From Janthinobacterium sp. 344 (GTDB lineage Bacteria > Pseudomonadota > Gammaproteobacteria > Burkholderiales > Burkholderiaceae_D): a stretch of 64,000 nucleotides of DNA. Positions 35,616 to 43,619 of the stretch are shown piece after piece. The notes beneath the pieces were generated by a model. The model saw only the letters and a program-made list of their open reading frames with translations, ran no database searches and had not been told where the DNA came from. The position numbers and the translations under genes were made by a program. The stretch's first letter is position 1; every line of letters begins with the position of its first letter. The stretch spans positions 272,339-336,338 of the forward strand of contig NZ_FOKL01000002.1 of NCBI RefSeq assembly GCF_900112025.1, read 5' to 3'.

Positions 35616-36011
35616 ATGACGATGGAACAGACAGGCGTGGCGCCAGTGGCGCACGCCGAGCTTGAGTGTACGGGCTGGCGCCCGCGCAAGAATGCGGTAG
35701 CCAAGCGCGCCACGCGCACTGGCAGCGTATCACGCCTGAAGAAAGAATGCCGGCAGTTGCAACTGCGCATCACGCAGCTGGAAGAGCGCCTGAAACGCCA
35801 GAGCGCCGACAGCTATGGCCTGCAAATGCTGTACGACCAGCTGGTCAATGAAATCAAGCACCACCGCGACATGCTGCAGCTCGACAGTTTCGATGCGGAA
35901 AAATCCGCCACCGTCTACACGCAGGCGTGGCGCAGCTTCATGGCCGGCGACGCGCTCGACTACCAGACCCACCGCCACACGAATTCGCGCAGCCGCCCCA
36001 GCTTGCTGTAG
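35616..36011 (+). CDS. Hypothetical protein with a coiled-coil segment
   Basis: About 131 residues from the ATG at 35616 (or 154 from 35547). It opens MTMEQTGVAPVAHAELECTG. The middle (SVSRLKKECRQLQLRITQLE, then ERLKRQSADSYGLQMLYDQL) has a heptad pattern and should form a coiled coil. The C-terminus is basic and Ser/Arg-rich. No known domain recognised. The region upstream (35447-35546) is AT-rich and probably holds its promoter. Convergent with the HDAC-like gene, with 9 bp between stops. Confidence 0.6.
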   Translation: MTMEQTGVAPVAHAELECTGWRPRKNAVAKRATRTGSVSRLKKECRQLQLRITQLEERLKRQSADSYGLQMLYDQLVNEIKHHRDMLQLDSFDAEKSATVYTQAWRSFMAGDALDYQTHRHTNSRSRPSLL

Positions 36012-36020
36012 CCACGGTGA

Positions 36021-36947
36021 TTACAGTTCCGCCAGCGCCTTCACGTGCGCCGCCACGCTGCGGCCCAGCGAGGACAGGTTGTAGCCCCCCTCCAGGCAAC
36101 TGACGATGCGGCCCTTGCCATACTGCTTGGCGACGGCCATCATTTGCTGCGTCATCCACGTGTAGTCGGCCTCCACCAGGCCCATGCCGCCCACGTCGTC
36201 TTCACGGTGGGCATCGAAACCGGCGGAAATGAAAATCATCTGCGGCTGCTGGCGATGCAGCGCGGGCAGCCAGTGGTCGAGCACCAGCTGGCGCACGGCG
36301 TCGCCCTTCGAGCGGGCAGGCACGGGCACGTTGACGCGCGTGTCCGTATACGATTCCACGTCGCTGTACGGATAAAACGGGTGCTGGAAGAAGCTAACCA
36401 TCAGGATGCGCGGATCGTGCGCCACGGATTCAGCCGTGCCATTGCCGTGGTGCACATCGAAATCGACGATGGCCACGCGCTCGAGTCCGCGCACATCGAG
36501 CGCATGCTTGGCGGCGATGGCCACGTTGTTGAACAGGCAGAAACCCATCGGTTCGCTGGGCCGCGCATGGTGGCCAGGCGGGCGGATCGAGCAGAAGGCA
36601 TTGCTGATCTCGCCATCGATGACGGCATCCGTGGCGGCCACGGCCGAACCGGCGGCGGCCAGCGCCGCCTTATAACTATGCGCATTGAGCAAGGTATCGC
36701 CATCGAGCGGGTAATAATCGCCCGCGGGCGGCACATTGTCGCGTACCAGGCCGATGGCCGTGGCGCTATGGTTGCGCTCGATATCGGACAATTGCGCGGG
36801 CACGCCGTCGCGATGCTCGACCAGGTCGCTGATGTGCGCGAGGATGAGCTGGTCATTGATGGCCTGCAGGCGGGCCGGCGATTCGGGATGCCAGTCGCCC
36901 ATTTCGTGGCGCTGGCAATCGGGATGGGTATAAATGGCTGTGCTCAT
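36021..36947 (-). CDS. Histone deacetylase family protein (acetoin-utilisation/acetylpolyamine type)
   Basis: Zinc amidohydrolase removing acetyl groups from small amines or proteins. 308 residues: catalytic RPPGHHARPSEPMGFCLFNN (H126, H127), metal ligands in IVDFDVHHGNGTAESV (D164, H166) and FISAGFDAHREDDVGGM, and the tyrosine loop EGGYNLSSLGRS. Cytoplasmic. Substrate in bacteria of this type is usually acetylpolyamine or unknown. Divergent from the moxR operon across 226 bp. Confidence 0.92.
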   Translation of the reverse strand: MSTAIYTHPDCQRHEMGDWHPESPARLQAINDQLILAHISDLVEHRDGVPAQLSDIERNHSATAIGLVRDNVPPAGDYYPLDGDTLLNAHSYKAALAAAGSAVAATDAVIDGEISNAFCSIRPPGHHARPSEPMGFCLFNNVAIAAKHALDVRGLERVAIVDFDVHHGNGTAESVAHDPRILMVSFFQHPFYPYSDVESYTDTRVNVPVPARSKGDAVRQLVLDHWLPALHRQQPQMIFISAGFDAHREDDVGGMGLVEADYTWMTQQMMAVAKQYGKGRIVSCLEGGYNLSSLGRSVAAHVKALAEL

Positions 36948-37173
36948 GCGCTGTACTGGTTACCTCTGTCTCTGTGCATTCTTTTTTCCACGACGGGAAT
37001 ACTGCATGGCATTCCTGCCGGCCCGGCGCGTTCTCGCATAAAATCATTGGCTGGTCTGTGCCGCCCTTGCCTCTCACTAATCTACCACGTGCGCGACACG
37101 CGCGGGCGGCGTGGTTTGATCTGGCCAAAGCGATTGTAAATTAAATAATCCGCCTTACTGTGATAGAAATAGC

Positions 37174-38091
37174 ATGTTTTCGAAAATACACCAGGCCGCG
37201 CGCCAGATCGGCGAAGTTCTCGTCGGCAAAGACTTGCAGATCCGCCAGGCGCTCGCCTGCCTGCTGGCCGGTGGCCACCTGCTGATCGAGGATGTGCCCG
37301 GCGTGGGCAAGACCACCCTGGCGCACGCGCTGGCCCTTTCCCTGGGCCTGCAATGGAAGCGCCAGCAATTTACCAGCGACCTGCTGCCCGCCGACGTGGC
37401 CGGCATGAGCGTGTATGACCGGGGCAGCGCCAGCTTTATCTTCCACCCCGGCCCCCTGTTCACGCAAGTGCTGCTGGCCGACGAGATCAACCGCGCCACG
37501 CCGAAGACCCAATCGGGCTTGCTGGAAGCGATGGAAGAGCGGCAAGTGACGCTCGATGGCGTGACGCATGCGCTGCCGCAGCCGTTCTTCGTCATCGCCA
37601 CGCAGAACTGCGCGCACCAGCTGGGTACGTTCCCCCTGCCGGAATCGCAGCTTGACCGTTTTCTGATGTGCGTCACCCTCGGCTATCCCGACCCGGCCGC
37701 CGAGCGGGCGCTGCTGCTGGGGGCCGACCGCCGCGCCATGCTGCAAGCCTTGCCTGCCGTGATGAGCGGGGAAGAATTGCTGCAAGCGCAAGCGGGCTTG
37801 CGCGCCATCCATGTCTCGCCCGCCGTGGTCGACTATGTGCTGGCCCTCGTGCACGCCACGCGCGCGCCGGGCGCGTTTGCCGACGGCCTCAGTCCGCGCG
37901 CCGCGCTGGCCCTGCTGCAGGCGGCGCGCGCCTGGGCCGCGCTGCAAGGACGCGACCACGTCACGCCCGACGACGTGCAAGCCGTGCTGCTGCCCGTCTG
38001 CACGCACCGCCTGCATGCGGCGCACGGGGTGCCCGGCGCCAGCGATAGCCGCAGCCTGCTGCGGCAATTGCTGTTGACCATTCCCGTCTGA
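37174..38091 (+). CDS. MoxR family AAA+ ATPase
   Basis: Chaperone-like ATPase found beside DUF58 proteins. 305 residues: Walker A EDVPGVGKTTLAHAL (about 40-54), Walker B VLLADEINRATPKTQ, sensor FFVIATQNCAHQLG and arginine-finger region FPLPESQLDRFLM. First of a tight operon (6 bp to the DUF58 gene) that includes a transglutaminase-like protein and MltB. MoxR-DUF58-transglutaminase sets are thought to act on protein assembly or envelope stress; the function here is not established. Confidence 0.94.
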   Translation: MFSKIHQAARQIGEVLVGKDLQIRQALACLLAGGHLLIEDVPGVGKTTLAHALALSLGLQWKRQQFTSDLLPADVAGMSVYDRGSASFIFHPGPLFTQVLLADEINRATPKTQSGLLEAMEERQVTLDGVTHALPQPFFVIATQNCAHQLGTFPLPESQLDRFLMCVTLGYPDPAAERALLLGADRRAMLQALPAVMSGEELLQAQAGLRAIHVSPAVVDYVLALVHATRAPGAFADGLSPRAALALLQAARAWAALQGRDHVTPDDVQAVLLPVCTHRLHAAHGVPGASDSRSLLRQLLLTIPV

Positions 38092-38096
38092 GCCCC

Positions 38097-39374
38097 ATGC
38101 GCCTGCGCCCCGTTCGCTGGCTGCCGGCACGCCCCTGGCTGGGCGCGCAGCGCGTGCACATCCGCCCCTCGCGCGCGGGCCTGGCCTTTGCCGCGCTGCT
38201 GCTGGCGCTGTGGATCGCCGCCGTCAATTACCGCCTGGGCCTGGGCTACGCGCTGACGTATTTCGCGTTCGCCTGCGCCATCGCCGACATGCTGTTTGCC
38301 AGCCGCAACTTGGCGGGCCTGTCGCTGGCGGCCGCGCCGGGCCAGGCCGTATTCGCCGGCGGCCACGCCCTGTTTACCCTGCGCCTGATCAACCGCAGCG
38401 CCCGCTCGCGCCATGCGATCCAGCTGGCCGTGCGCGGCTCCGCGGCGGCGCCCGGCCTGGCCGATATCGTTGCCCATGGGGAAACGGCCGTCAGCATCGG
38501 CGTGGCCGCGCCACAACGGGGCTGGCTGCATGCGCCGGCCGTGCGCCTGTCGGGCAACTTCCCGCTGGGCCTGTTCCACGCCTGGTGCCACTGGCAGCCC
38601 GAGGCGCGCGTACTCGTGTATCCGCGCGCCGAACAGCACGCACCGCCGCTGCCCTTGCCCGTTGGCACGACGCAACCGACCCAGCCGACCCGGCTGGCTC
38701 AGCCGGCCCAACAGGTTCAACAAGTTCAACAGCTGTCCGAGGGCGCCCCGGAACTGGCCGGCGTGCGTGCCTACCAGCCAGGCGATCCCCTGCAGCGCCT
38801 TGCGTGGCGCCACATCGCCCGCCACGACGGCGAACACCTGTTCAGCAAGCAATTCGAGGCCACCGCCGATACGCCTGCGGGCGCGGCCCCTGGTCCGCTC
38901 ATGCTCGACCACGCCAGCCTGCATGGCCTGGCGCCGGAAGCGCGGCTGTCGCGCCTGGCCGCCTGGGTGCTCGATGCGGAACGGCGCAGCGTGGCCTATG
39001 GCCTGCGCCTGGGTTCCTTGCTCATCGCGCCCGGCCTTGGTCCCAGCCACCGCGACGCCTGCCTGCGCGCACTGGCGCTGCATGACTTACCGCAGGCCGA
39101 GGCAACCGAGCAGGCAACCGGGCTGGCAACTGAGCTGACGACCGGGCTGACGACCGAGCTGGCGACTGAGCTGACGACCGAGCTGGCAACCGGGCTGACG
39201 ACCGAACAAGCCACCACGCAGGCGTCTCACCCCGCACCTCCCCCCACACCGCGGCAGGCAATTCAGCCGACAATTCAGCAGCCAGCGCCCCCGTCAATGC
39301 CCCAGTCGATGCCCCAGTCACATCAACAGGCCGCCAGACAGGCCGGCCAGTCCGCCACGTGGGACGGGCCATGA
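38097..39374 (+). CDS. DUF58 domain protein with a low-complexity C-terminal tail
   Basis: 425 residues. Two membrane helices near the N-terminus (AGLAFAALLLALWIAAVNYR; LGYALTYFAFACAIADMLFA), then the DUF58 signature ELAGVRAYQPGDPLQRLAWR followed by HIARHDGEHLFSKQFEA. Two regions look expanded: a Gln/Pro-rich insert at about residues 197-213 (PTQPTRLAQPAQQVQQVQQ) and a C-terminal tail of Thr/Glu/Leu repeats coded by 12-bp units (39106-39210). The stop overlaps the next gene as ATGA. Partner of MoxR. Confidence 0.92.
   Translation: MRLRPVRWLPARPWLGAQRVHIRPSRAGLAFAALLLALWIAAVNYRLGLGYALTYFAFACAIADMLFASRNLAGLSLAAAPGQAVFAGGHALFTLRLINRSARSRHAIQLAVRGSAAAPGLADIVAHGETAVSIGVAAPQRGWLHAPAVRLSGNFPLGLFHAWCHWQPEARVLVYPRAEQHAPPLPLPVGTTQPTQPTRLAQPAQQVQQVQQLSEGAPELAGVRAYQPGDPLQRLAWRHIARHDGEHLFSKQFEATADTPAGAAPGPLMLDHASLHGLAPEARLSRLAAWVLDAERRSVAYGLRLGSLLIAPGLGPSHRDACLRALALHDLPQAEATEQATGLATELTTGLTTELATELTTELATGLTTEQATTQASHPAPPPTPRQAIQPTIQQPAPPSMPQSMPQSHQQAARQAGQSATWDGP
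39106..39210 (+). repeat. 12-bp in-frame tandem repeat in the DUF58 gene tail
   Basis: Units such as GAGCTGACGACC, GGGCTGACGACC and GAGCTGGCGACT follow one another about seven to eight times, coding for imperfect TEL-T and TGL-T tetrapeptides. The period is a multiple of three, so copy number can change without frameshift. Confidence 0.9.
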
Positions 39375-41434
39375 GGCACTGGCTCAGCAACTTGCCACGC
39401 GACAAAGCCGACATCCTGCTGTTGCTGCTGGCCGCCGCCATGGTGCTGGCGCCGCACGCGCTGCACCTGCCCGCATGGCTGTCGGCGGCAACGGCCGCGC
39501 CCCTGCTGTGGCGCGCCGTCATCACCGTGCGCGGCCAGCGCCAGCCGCCGCTGCGCGTATTGCTGCCGCTGGCCCTGCTGGGCATCGCCGGCGTGCATGC
39601 CAGCTACGGCACGCTGCTGGGGCGCGATCCCGGCGTCGCCATGCTGGCCCTGCTGCTGGCCATGAAATCGCTGGAAATGCACGGCCGGCGCGACGTCTTC
39701 GTGTTCGTTTTCCTCAGTTTTTTCCTCCTGCTGGCGAACTTTTTCCATGCACAAGGCATCCTCAGTGCCGCCTGGATGCTGGCCACCGTGCTCGTCCTGC
39801 TGACTGCCCTGCTCTCGACACAATACGGCGCCGTGCAGCCGCGCCTGCCACAACGGCTGCGCCTGCTGGGGCGCATGCTGGCGCTGGCCGTGCCCCTGGC
39901 CGCCATCCTGTTCCTGTTCGTACCGCGTGTCGATGGCCCCCTGTGGAGCGCGCGACACGAGGGCGCCGACGGCGCGCACGCACGCACGGGCTTGTCCGAC
40001 AGCATGCAGCCGGGCGCCATCGCGTCGCTGGCCCTGTCGGGCGAGACCGTCTTCACTGCCCGCTTCAGCACGCCGATCCCGCCGCAAGACCAGCTGTACT
40101 GGCGCGGCGTGGTGCTGGGCGACTACGACGGCAGCACCTGGACGCGCAGCGGCGCCGGCGCGGGCAAGCGCCCGCCAGCCATCGACGGCAGGATCGATAT
40201 TGCGCTCGCAGGCAAGCCCGTCAATTATGCGGTGACCTTGCAGCCCAGCGGCCAGCGGCGCATCTTCGCGCTCGATGTGCCGCGCAGCATCGAGCGCCTG
40301 CCTGGCAACCCCTATGTCGTCTCGGCCGCGCTGGAAGTGCTGACGATACAGCCCATTACTTCGACCGTGCATTACCGCGCCAGTTCCATGCCGCGCTACC
40401 GATTGCAGGCGGGCCTGTCGCCGGAGCAACAGCAACAATGGCTGTCCTTGCCGCCAGGCAGCAACCCGCGCAGCGTGGCCTGGGCCCGCGCCCTGCGCGG
40501 CAGCGGCGCGCAGGCGCTGGCGCCGCAAGCGGCCATCGCCGCCGTGCTCGACCACTTCCGCCGCGCGCCATTCCGCTACACCCTGCAGCCGCCGCTGCTG
40601 GGCAAGGATGGCGTCGATGACTTTTTGTTTGGCACGCAGGCGGGCTTTTGCGAACATTACGCGGGCAGCTTTGTCGTGCTGATGCGCGCCATGGGCATTC
40701 CCGCGCGCGTCGTCACGGGCTACCAGGGCGGCGCGCGCGATGCCGCCGTGACCGTGACCGGGACCGGGACCGGCACCAGCCTGACGGTGCGCCAGTCCGA
40801 CGCGCATGCCTGGAGCGAAGTGTGGCTGGCCGGCCAGGGCTGGGCAAGAGTCGATCCCACCAATGCCGTGGCGCCCCTGCGCACCGAGCGCAACCTGGAT
40901 GCCGCCCTGCCCGCTGCGCCAGTCGCGTCGCCCCTGCAAGCCTGGCGCGCGCTGGTGGGACTCGACGGCGGCGCCAGCGGTGCCGTCGATGCCTGGCGCC
41001 AGCAGTGGCAGCAGGCCGAGCACGCCTGGAGCAGCTGGGTGCTGGACCCCACGCCGCAGCGCCAGCGCGCCATGCTCGATGGCGTGAAAAACCTGCCGCC
41101 CAACAAGCTGGCGCTGGCGTGCGCCATGCTGGCCCTGCTGGCGGCGCTGGCCGGCGGCCTGGTCTACTGGAAACAGCACCGGCCGGGCGATCCGCTCGAC
41201 AATCTCTATGCCCGTTTTTGCCGCCAGCAGGCGCGGCGCGGCTACAGCCGTGCGCCGCACGAGGGTCCGCACGGTTATGCTGCGCGGCTGGCGGCGGGCA
41301 CGGCCACGCCCGAGGCGCACGCCGCCATCGCGCGCTTTCTGGCAATCTATGCCGCGATGAAGTATGGTAATGCCAGCCCAGATGAACAATTCCGCGCGCG
41401 GCGCAGCTTGCGCCGCCTGTTAACCCAATGCTGA
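39371..41434 (+). CDS. tgpA: Transglutaminase-like membrane protein (TgpA, DUF3488)
   Basis: 687 residues. N-terminal half: about six membrane helices (ADILLLLLAAAMVLAPHALH; VFVFVFLSFFLLLANFFHAQ). A periplasmic transglutaminase domain follows, with C427 in GFCEHYAGSFVVLMRAMGIP, H479 in DAHAWSEVWL and D495 in VDPTNAV, the Cys-His-Asp triad. A further helix and a cytoplasmic tail end the protein. The start is the ATG overlapping the DUF58 stop. In Pseudomonas TgpA is essential; its substrate is unknown. Confidence 0.93.
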   Translation: MRHWLSNLPRDKADILLLLLAAAMVLAPHALHLPAWLSAATAAPLLWRAVITVRGQRQPPLRVLLPLALLGIAGVHASYGTLLGRDPGVAMLALLLAMKSLEMHGRRDVFVFVFLSFFLLLANFFHAQGILSAAWMLATVLVLLTALLSTQYGAVQPRLPQRLRLLGRMLALAVPLAAILFLFVPRVDGPLWSARHEGADGAHARTGLSDSMQPGAIASLALSGETVFTARFSTPIPPQDQLYWRGVVLGDYDGSTWTRSGAGAGKRPPAIDGRIDIALAGKPVNYAVTLQPSGQRRIFALDVPRSIERLPGNPYVVSAALEVLTIQPITSTVHYRASSMPRYRLQAGLSPEQQQQWLSLPPGSNPRSVAWARALRGSGAQALAPQAAIAAVLDHFRRAPFRYTLQPPLLGKDGVDDFLFGTQAGFCEHYAGSFVVLMRAMGIPARVVTGYQGGARDAAVTVTGTGTGTSLTVRQSDAHAWSEVWLAGQGWARVDPTNAVAPLRTERNLDAALPAAPVASPLQAWRALVGLDGGASGAVDAWRQQWQQAEHAWSSWVLDPTPQRQRAMLDGVKNLPPNKLALACAMLALLAALAGGLVYWKQHRPGDPLDNLYARFCRQQARRGYSRAPHEGPHGYAARLAAGTATPEAHAAIARFLAIYAAMKYGNASPDEQFRARRSLRRLLTQC

Positions 41435-42594
41435 TGAGACGCTCCTTGCTACCGATCAAATACCCCGCCCTGTCCCTGCTGCTGTCCCTTCCCTTGTGCC
41501 TGTCCAACGTGCAGGCGGGCGAAAACAGCAATATTTCCGCCGCCGACCGCGCCCGCGCCGTGCGCGCGGCCAAGGCCCAGCCCGTCAAAAAGGTGGTTGC
41601 GAAGAAAGCCCCCGCGAAATTCGACTTCGAAGGCGAGTTTGTCGATTATGCCAACTGGAAGGAAGTGCGCGCCTTCCTCGACGACATGGCCGCCAAACAC
41701 GGCTTCGACCGTGCCGAGCTCGACACCCTGTTCGGCAAGGTGCGCTATGTGGACACGACCGTGCAACTGATGAAACCGGCGCCGCCGGGCAAGCCGAAGA
41801 ACTGGCAAGCCTACAGCGCCCGCTTCATCGAGCCGGTGCGCATCAATGCGGGCGTGAAATTCTGGAACGACAACGCGGAAGCGCTGGCGCGCGCCGAGCG
41901 CGAGTATGGCGTGCCGGCCGAGATCATCGTCGGCATCATCGGCGTGGAAACCGTGTACGGACGCAATACGGGCCGCTTCCGCGTGCTCGATGCGCTGACG
42001 ACGCTGGCGTTTTCCTATCCGGAAAGCCCGACCCGCGCGGCGCGCATGGAATTTTTCAAGGGTGAGCTGGAAAACGCGCTGCTGTTCGCGCGCAAGGACG
42101 GCATCGACCCGCTGACCTTGCTTGGTTCGTATGCGGGCGCCATCGGCCTGCCCCAGTTCATGCCGAGCAGCATCATGAAATATGCGGTGGACTTCGATGG
42201 CGATAGTCACATCGACCTGCGCAATTCAACGACCGACGCCATTGGCAGCGTGGCGCATTTCCTCGTCGAACATGGCTGGCGGCGCGACGATCCCGCCATC
42301 AGCGTGTATCCGGTGACGGTGTCGGCCAACCAGGCATGGGAAAAATTCATCGGCCAGGGCTTGCAGGCCAAGTACCGGCTGGACGAGTTGCAATCGGCCG
42401 GCGTCAGCGTCGTTGCAGCGCCGCCACCGAATATGCTGTTTGGCCTGATCGATTTACAAAATGGCTCAGAAGCAACAGAGTATAGCTTGGCAACCAATAA
42501 CTTCTTTGCTATAACTCAGTACAACAGAAGTTATTTTTATGCCATGTCAGTGATCGACTTGGGCAAGGCCATCAGCCAAGTGCGCGCACGCTAA
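41428..42594 (+). CDS. mltB: Membrane-bound lytic murein transglycosylase B
   Basis: Cleaves glycan strands of peptidoglycan with 1,6-anhydro ring formation. 388 residues: signal peptide (LSLLLSLPLCLSNVQAGE) without a typical lipobox, a basic linker (VKKVVAKKAPAKF) and the SLT domain with the catalytic Glu in IIGVETVYGRNTGRF, then SYAGAIGLPQFMPSSIMKYA and DLRNSTTDAIGSVAHFLVEH. The start at 41428 overlaps tgpA by 7 bp; ATG 41434 is also possible. Last gene of the moxR operon. In E. coli the protein is a lipoprotein; here it looks soluble. Confidence 0.93.
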   Translation: MLMRRSLLPIKYPALSLLLSLPLCLSNVQAGENSNISAADRARAVRAAKAQPVKKVVAKKAPAKFDFEGEFVDYANWKEVRAFLDDMAAKHGFDRAELDTLFGKVRYVDTTVQLMKPAPPGKPKNWQAYSARFIEPVRINAGVKFWNDNAEALARAEREYGVPAEIIVGIIGVETVYGRNTGRFRVLDALTTLAFSYPESPTRAARMEFFKGELENALLFARKDGIDPLTLLGSYAGAIGLPQFMPSSIMKYAVDFDGDSHIDLRNSTTDAIGSVAHFLVEHGWRRDDPAISVYPVTVSANQAWEKFIGQGLQAKYRLDELQSAGVSVVAAPPPNMLFGLIDLQNGSEATEYSLATNNFFAITQYNRSYFYAMSVIDLGKAISQVRAR

Positions 42595-42754
42595 CCGAAA
42601 GTCAGTGTAAAGTTATAATATTACTTGTAAGAAAGCGTAAGCGATGTTGAAGGGCCTTGCAAACAGGGCTATGGTGGAGACGATAACATCGTGCCAGCCT
42701 CGCTCGCCAGCCTTTGTGCGGCACGGGACACAGAAATGGTTTTATACTTAACTT

Positions 42755-42783
42755 TTGTCAAAGTACAATTTTTGTTCTATCAT
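42755..42783 (+). promoter_or_regulatory. Upstream promoter P1 of the HTH-like gene
   Basis: TTGTCA (42755-42760), 17-bp spacer, TATCAT (42778-42783); each hexamer matches five of six. Start near 42790, just before the 11-bp hairpin at 42802-42831 and about 244 nt before the ATG. Confidence 0.65.
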
Positions 42784-42801
42784 AGAGCATAATAAAGAAT
42801 A

Positions 42802-42831
42802 AATAGGTGTTGCAACAAGACAACGCCTATT
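42802..42831 (+). other. Hairpin in the leader of the HTH-like gene
   Basis: AATAGGTGTTG (42802-42812) pairs with CAACGCCTATT (42821-42831), one G-T pair, 8-nt loop CAACAAGA. No T-run follows, so it is not a simple terminator. It would be near the 5' end of an RNA from P1 and could be a stability element or part of a small RNA. Confidence 0.6.
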
Positions 42832-42869
42832 CTGTACAAAGCAAGATTGCAGTGCTTTCCAGCCTGAAA

Positions 42870-42898
42870 TTGAATCCTGCTGTACAATTGTGTATATA
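42870..42898 (+). promoter_or_regulatory. Downstream promoter P2 of the HTH-like gene
   Basis: TTGAAT (42870-42875), 17-bp spacer, TATATA (42893-42898), in an AT-rich stretch. Start near 42905, leaving a leader of about 128 nt. Weaker than P1 by consensus. Confidence 0.5.
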
Positions 42899-43033
42899 TT
42901 ATGAAAAACTGTCTCCCGGATCGTACCGTGTGTGAATTCGTTCCTTTTAGTAAAGAATGAACATGAACGCAGCAAGAGCGAGCTCCGAGTGTTTTTTACT
43001 TTGCAGTGCAACTACAGAAGGAACAATAACATC

Positions 43034-43366
43034 ATGACAAACCAAGTCGGCATTGATATGAACAGCGATTCGGACTCCGACGATCTGCTTCAATACAACC
43101 CAAACAGATTGCTCGATACCCTGATCGAAAACCTGCGCCTGAAAAACGACGCAGCATTGTCCCGCGCGCTGGAAGTGGCGCCGCCAGTCATCAGCAAAAT
43201 CCGCCATCACCGCCTGCCGGTCGGCGCATCGCTGCTGATCCGCATGCACGAAGTCAGCGACCTGAGCATCCGTGACCTGCGTTACCTGATGGGTGACCGT
43301 CGCAACAAATTCCGCATCAGCGACAAGCAATTCAAGCCAAAAGAAGGCGAAACGCCACAAGGCTGA
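43034..43366 (+). CDS. Small helix-turn-helix-like protein
   Basis: 110 residues. The middle reads NPNRLLDTLIENLRLKNDAA, then LSRALEVAPPVISKIRHHRL, a Cro/C1-like helix-turn-helix (repressor-type LKNDAALSRALEV, turn, PPVISKIR). ASLLIRMHEVSDLSIRDLRY follows. The N-terminus is acidic (NSDSDSDD) and the tail basic. It resembles small conserved proteins of Oxalobacteraceae, remembered without a name. ATG 43034 with AGAAGGA upstream. Long AT-rich leader with two promoters and a hairpin. Target unknown. Confidence 0.8.
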   Translation: MTNQVGIDMNSDSDSDDLLQYNPNRLLDTLIENLRLKNDAALSRALEVAPPVISKIRHHRLPVGASLLIRMHEVSDLSIRDLRYLMGDRRNKFRISDKQFKPKEGETPQG

Positions 43367-43388
43367 TCCTGCCAGTGATGCAGGTTTT

Positions 43389-43409
43389 CCCTCCCCGCCA
43401 TGGGGAGGG
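43389..43409. terminator. Hairpin after the HTH-like gene, possible terminator
   Basis: CCCTCCCC (43389-43396) pairs perfectly with GGGGAGGG (43402-43409), 5-nt loop. Only a short T-rich stretch (GTGTTT) follows, so termination strength is doubtful. Confidence 0.5.
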
Positions 43410-43496
43410 GGTGTTTCAGCAGTGCTCAGGCCGTCCTGGCCGATATATTTCCCGTTTTACATTATTCCCCAAGCGGTATCGACGCCCGACAAAACC

Positions 43497-43600
43497 GTCG
43501 CGAGCGGCAGTGCTGTGTGGCCAAGAAGCGCCACCGTGCTAGAGCACGGGGGCGCCGAGCCGGTGAGCATCGCAGGCCGCAAAGGGCGCCGCGCAGCAGG
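43497..43600. repeat. Dispersed element with hairpin, copy A
   Basis: Aligns with 58957-59046 over about 100 bp: shared GTGGCCAAGAAGCGC, the hairpin region, GAGCATCGC and GGCCGCAAAG. The hairpin is CCGTGCT (43534-43540), loop AG, AGCACGG (43543-43549). An 11-bp insertion relative to copy B follows the hairpin. It lies between the HTH-like gene and the 3' end of cysM. Confidence 0.8.
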
Positions 43601-43619
43601 TTGGCCTGGGCGTCCTGTA

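Noticed and set aside
42748..43011. 87-residue minus-strand open frame in the AT-rich gap
   Set aside because: No ribosome-binding site, no recognisable domain, and it lies across the two predicted plus-strand promoters and the hairpin.
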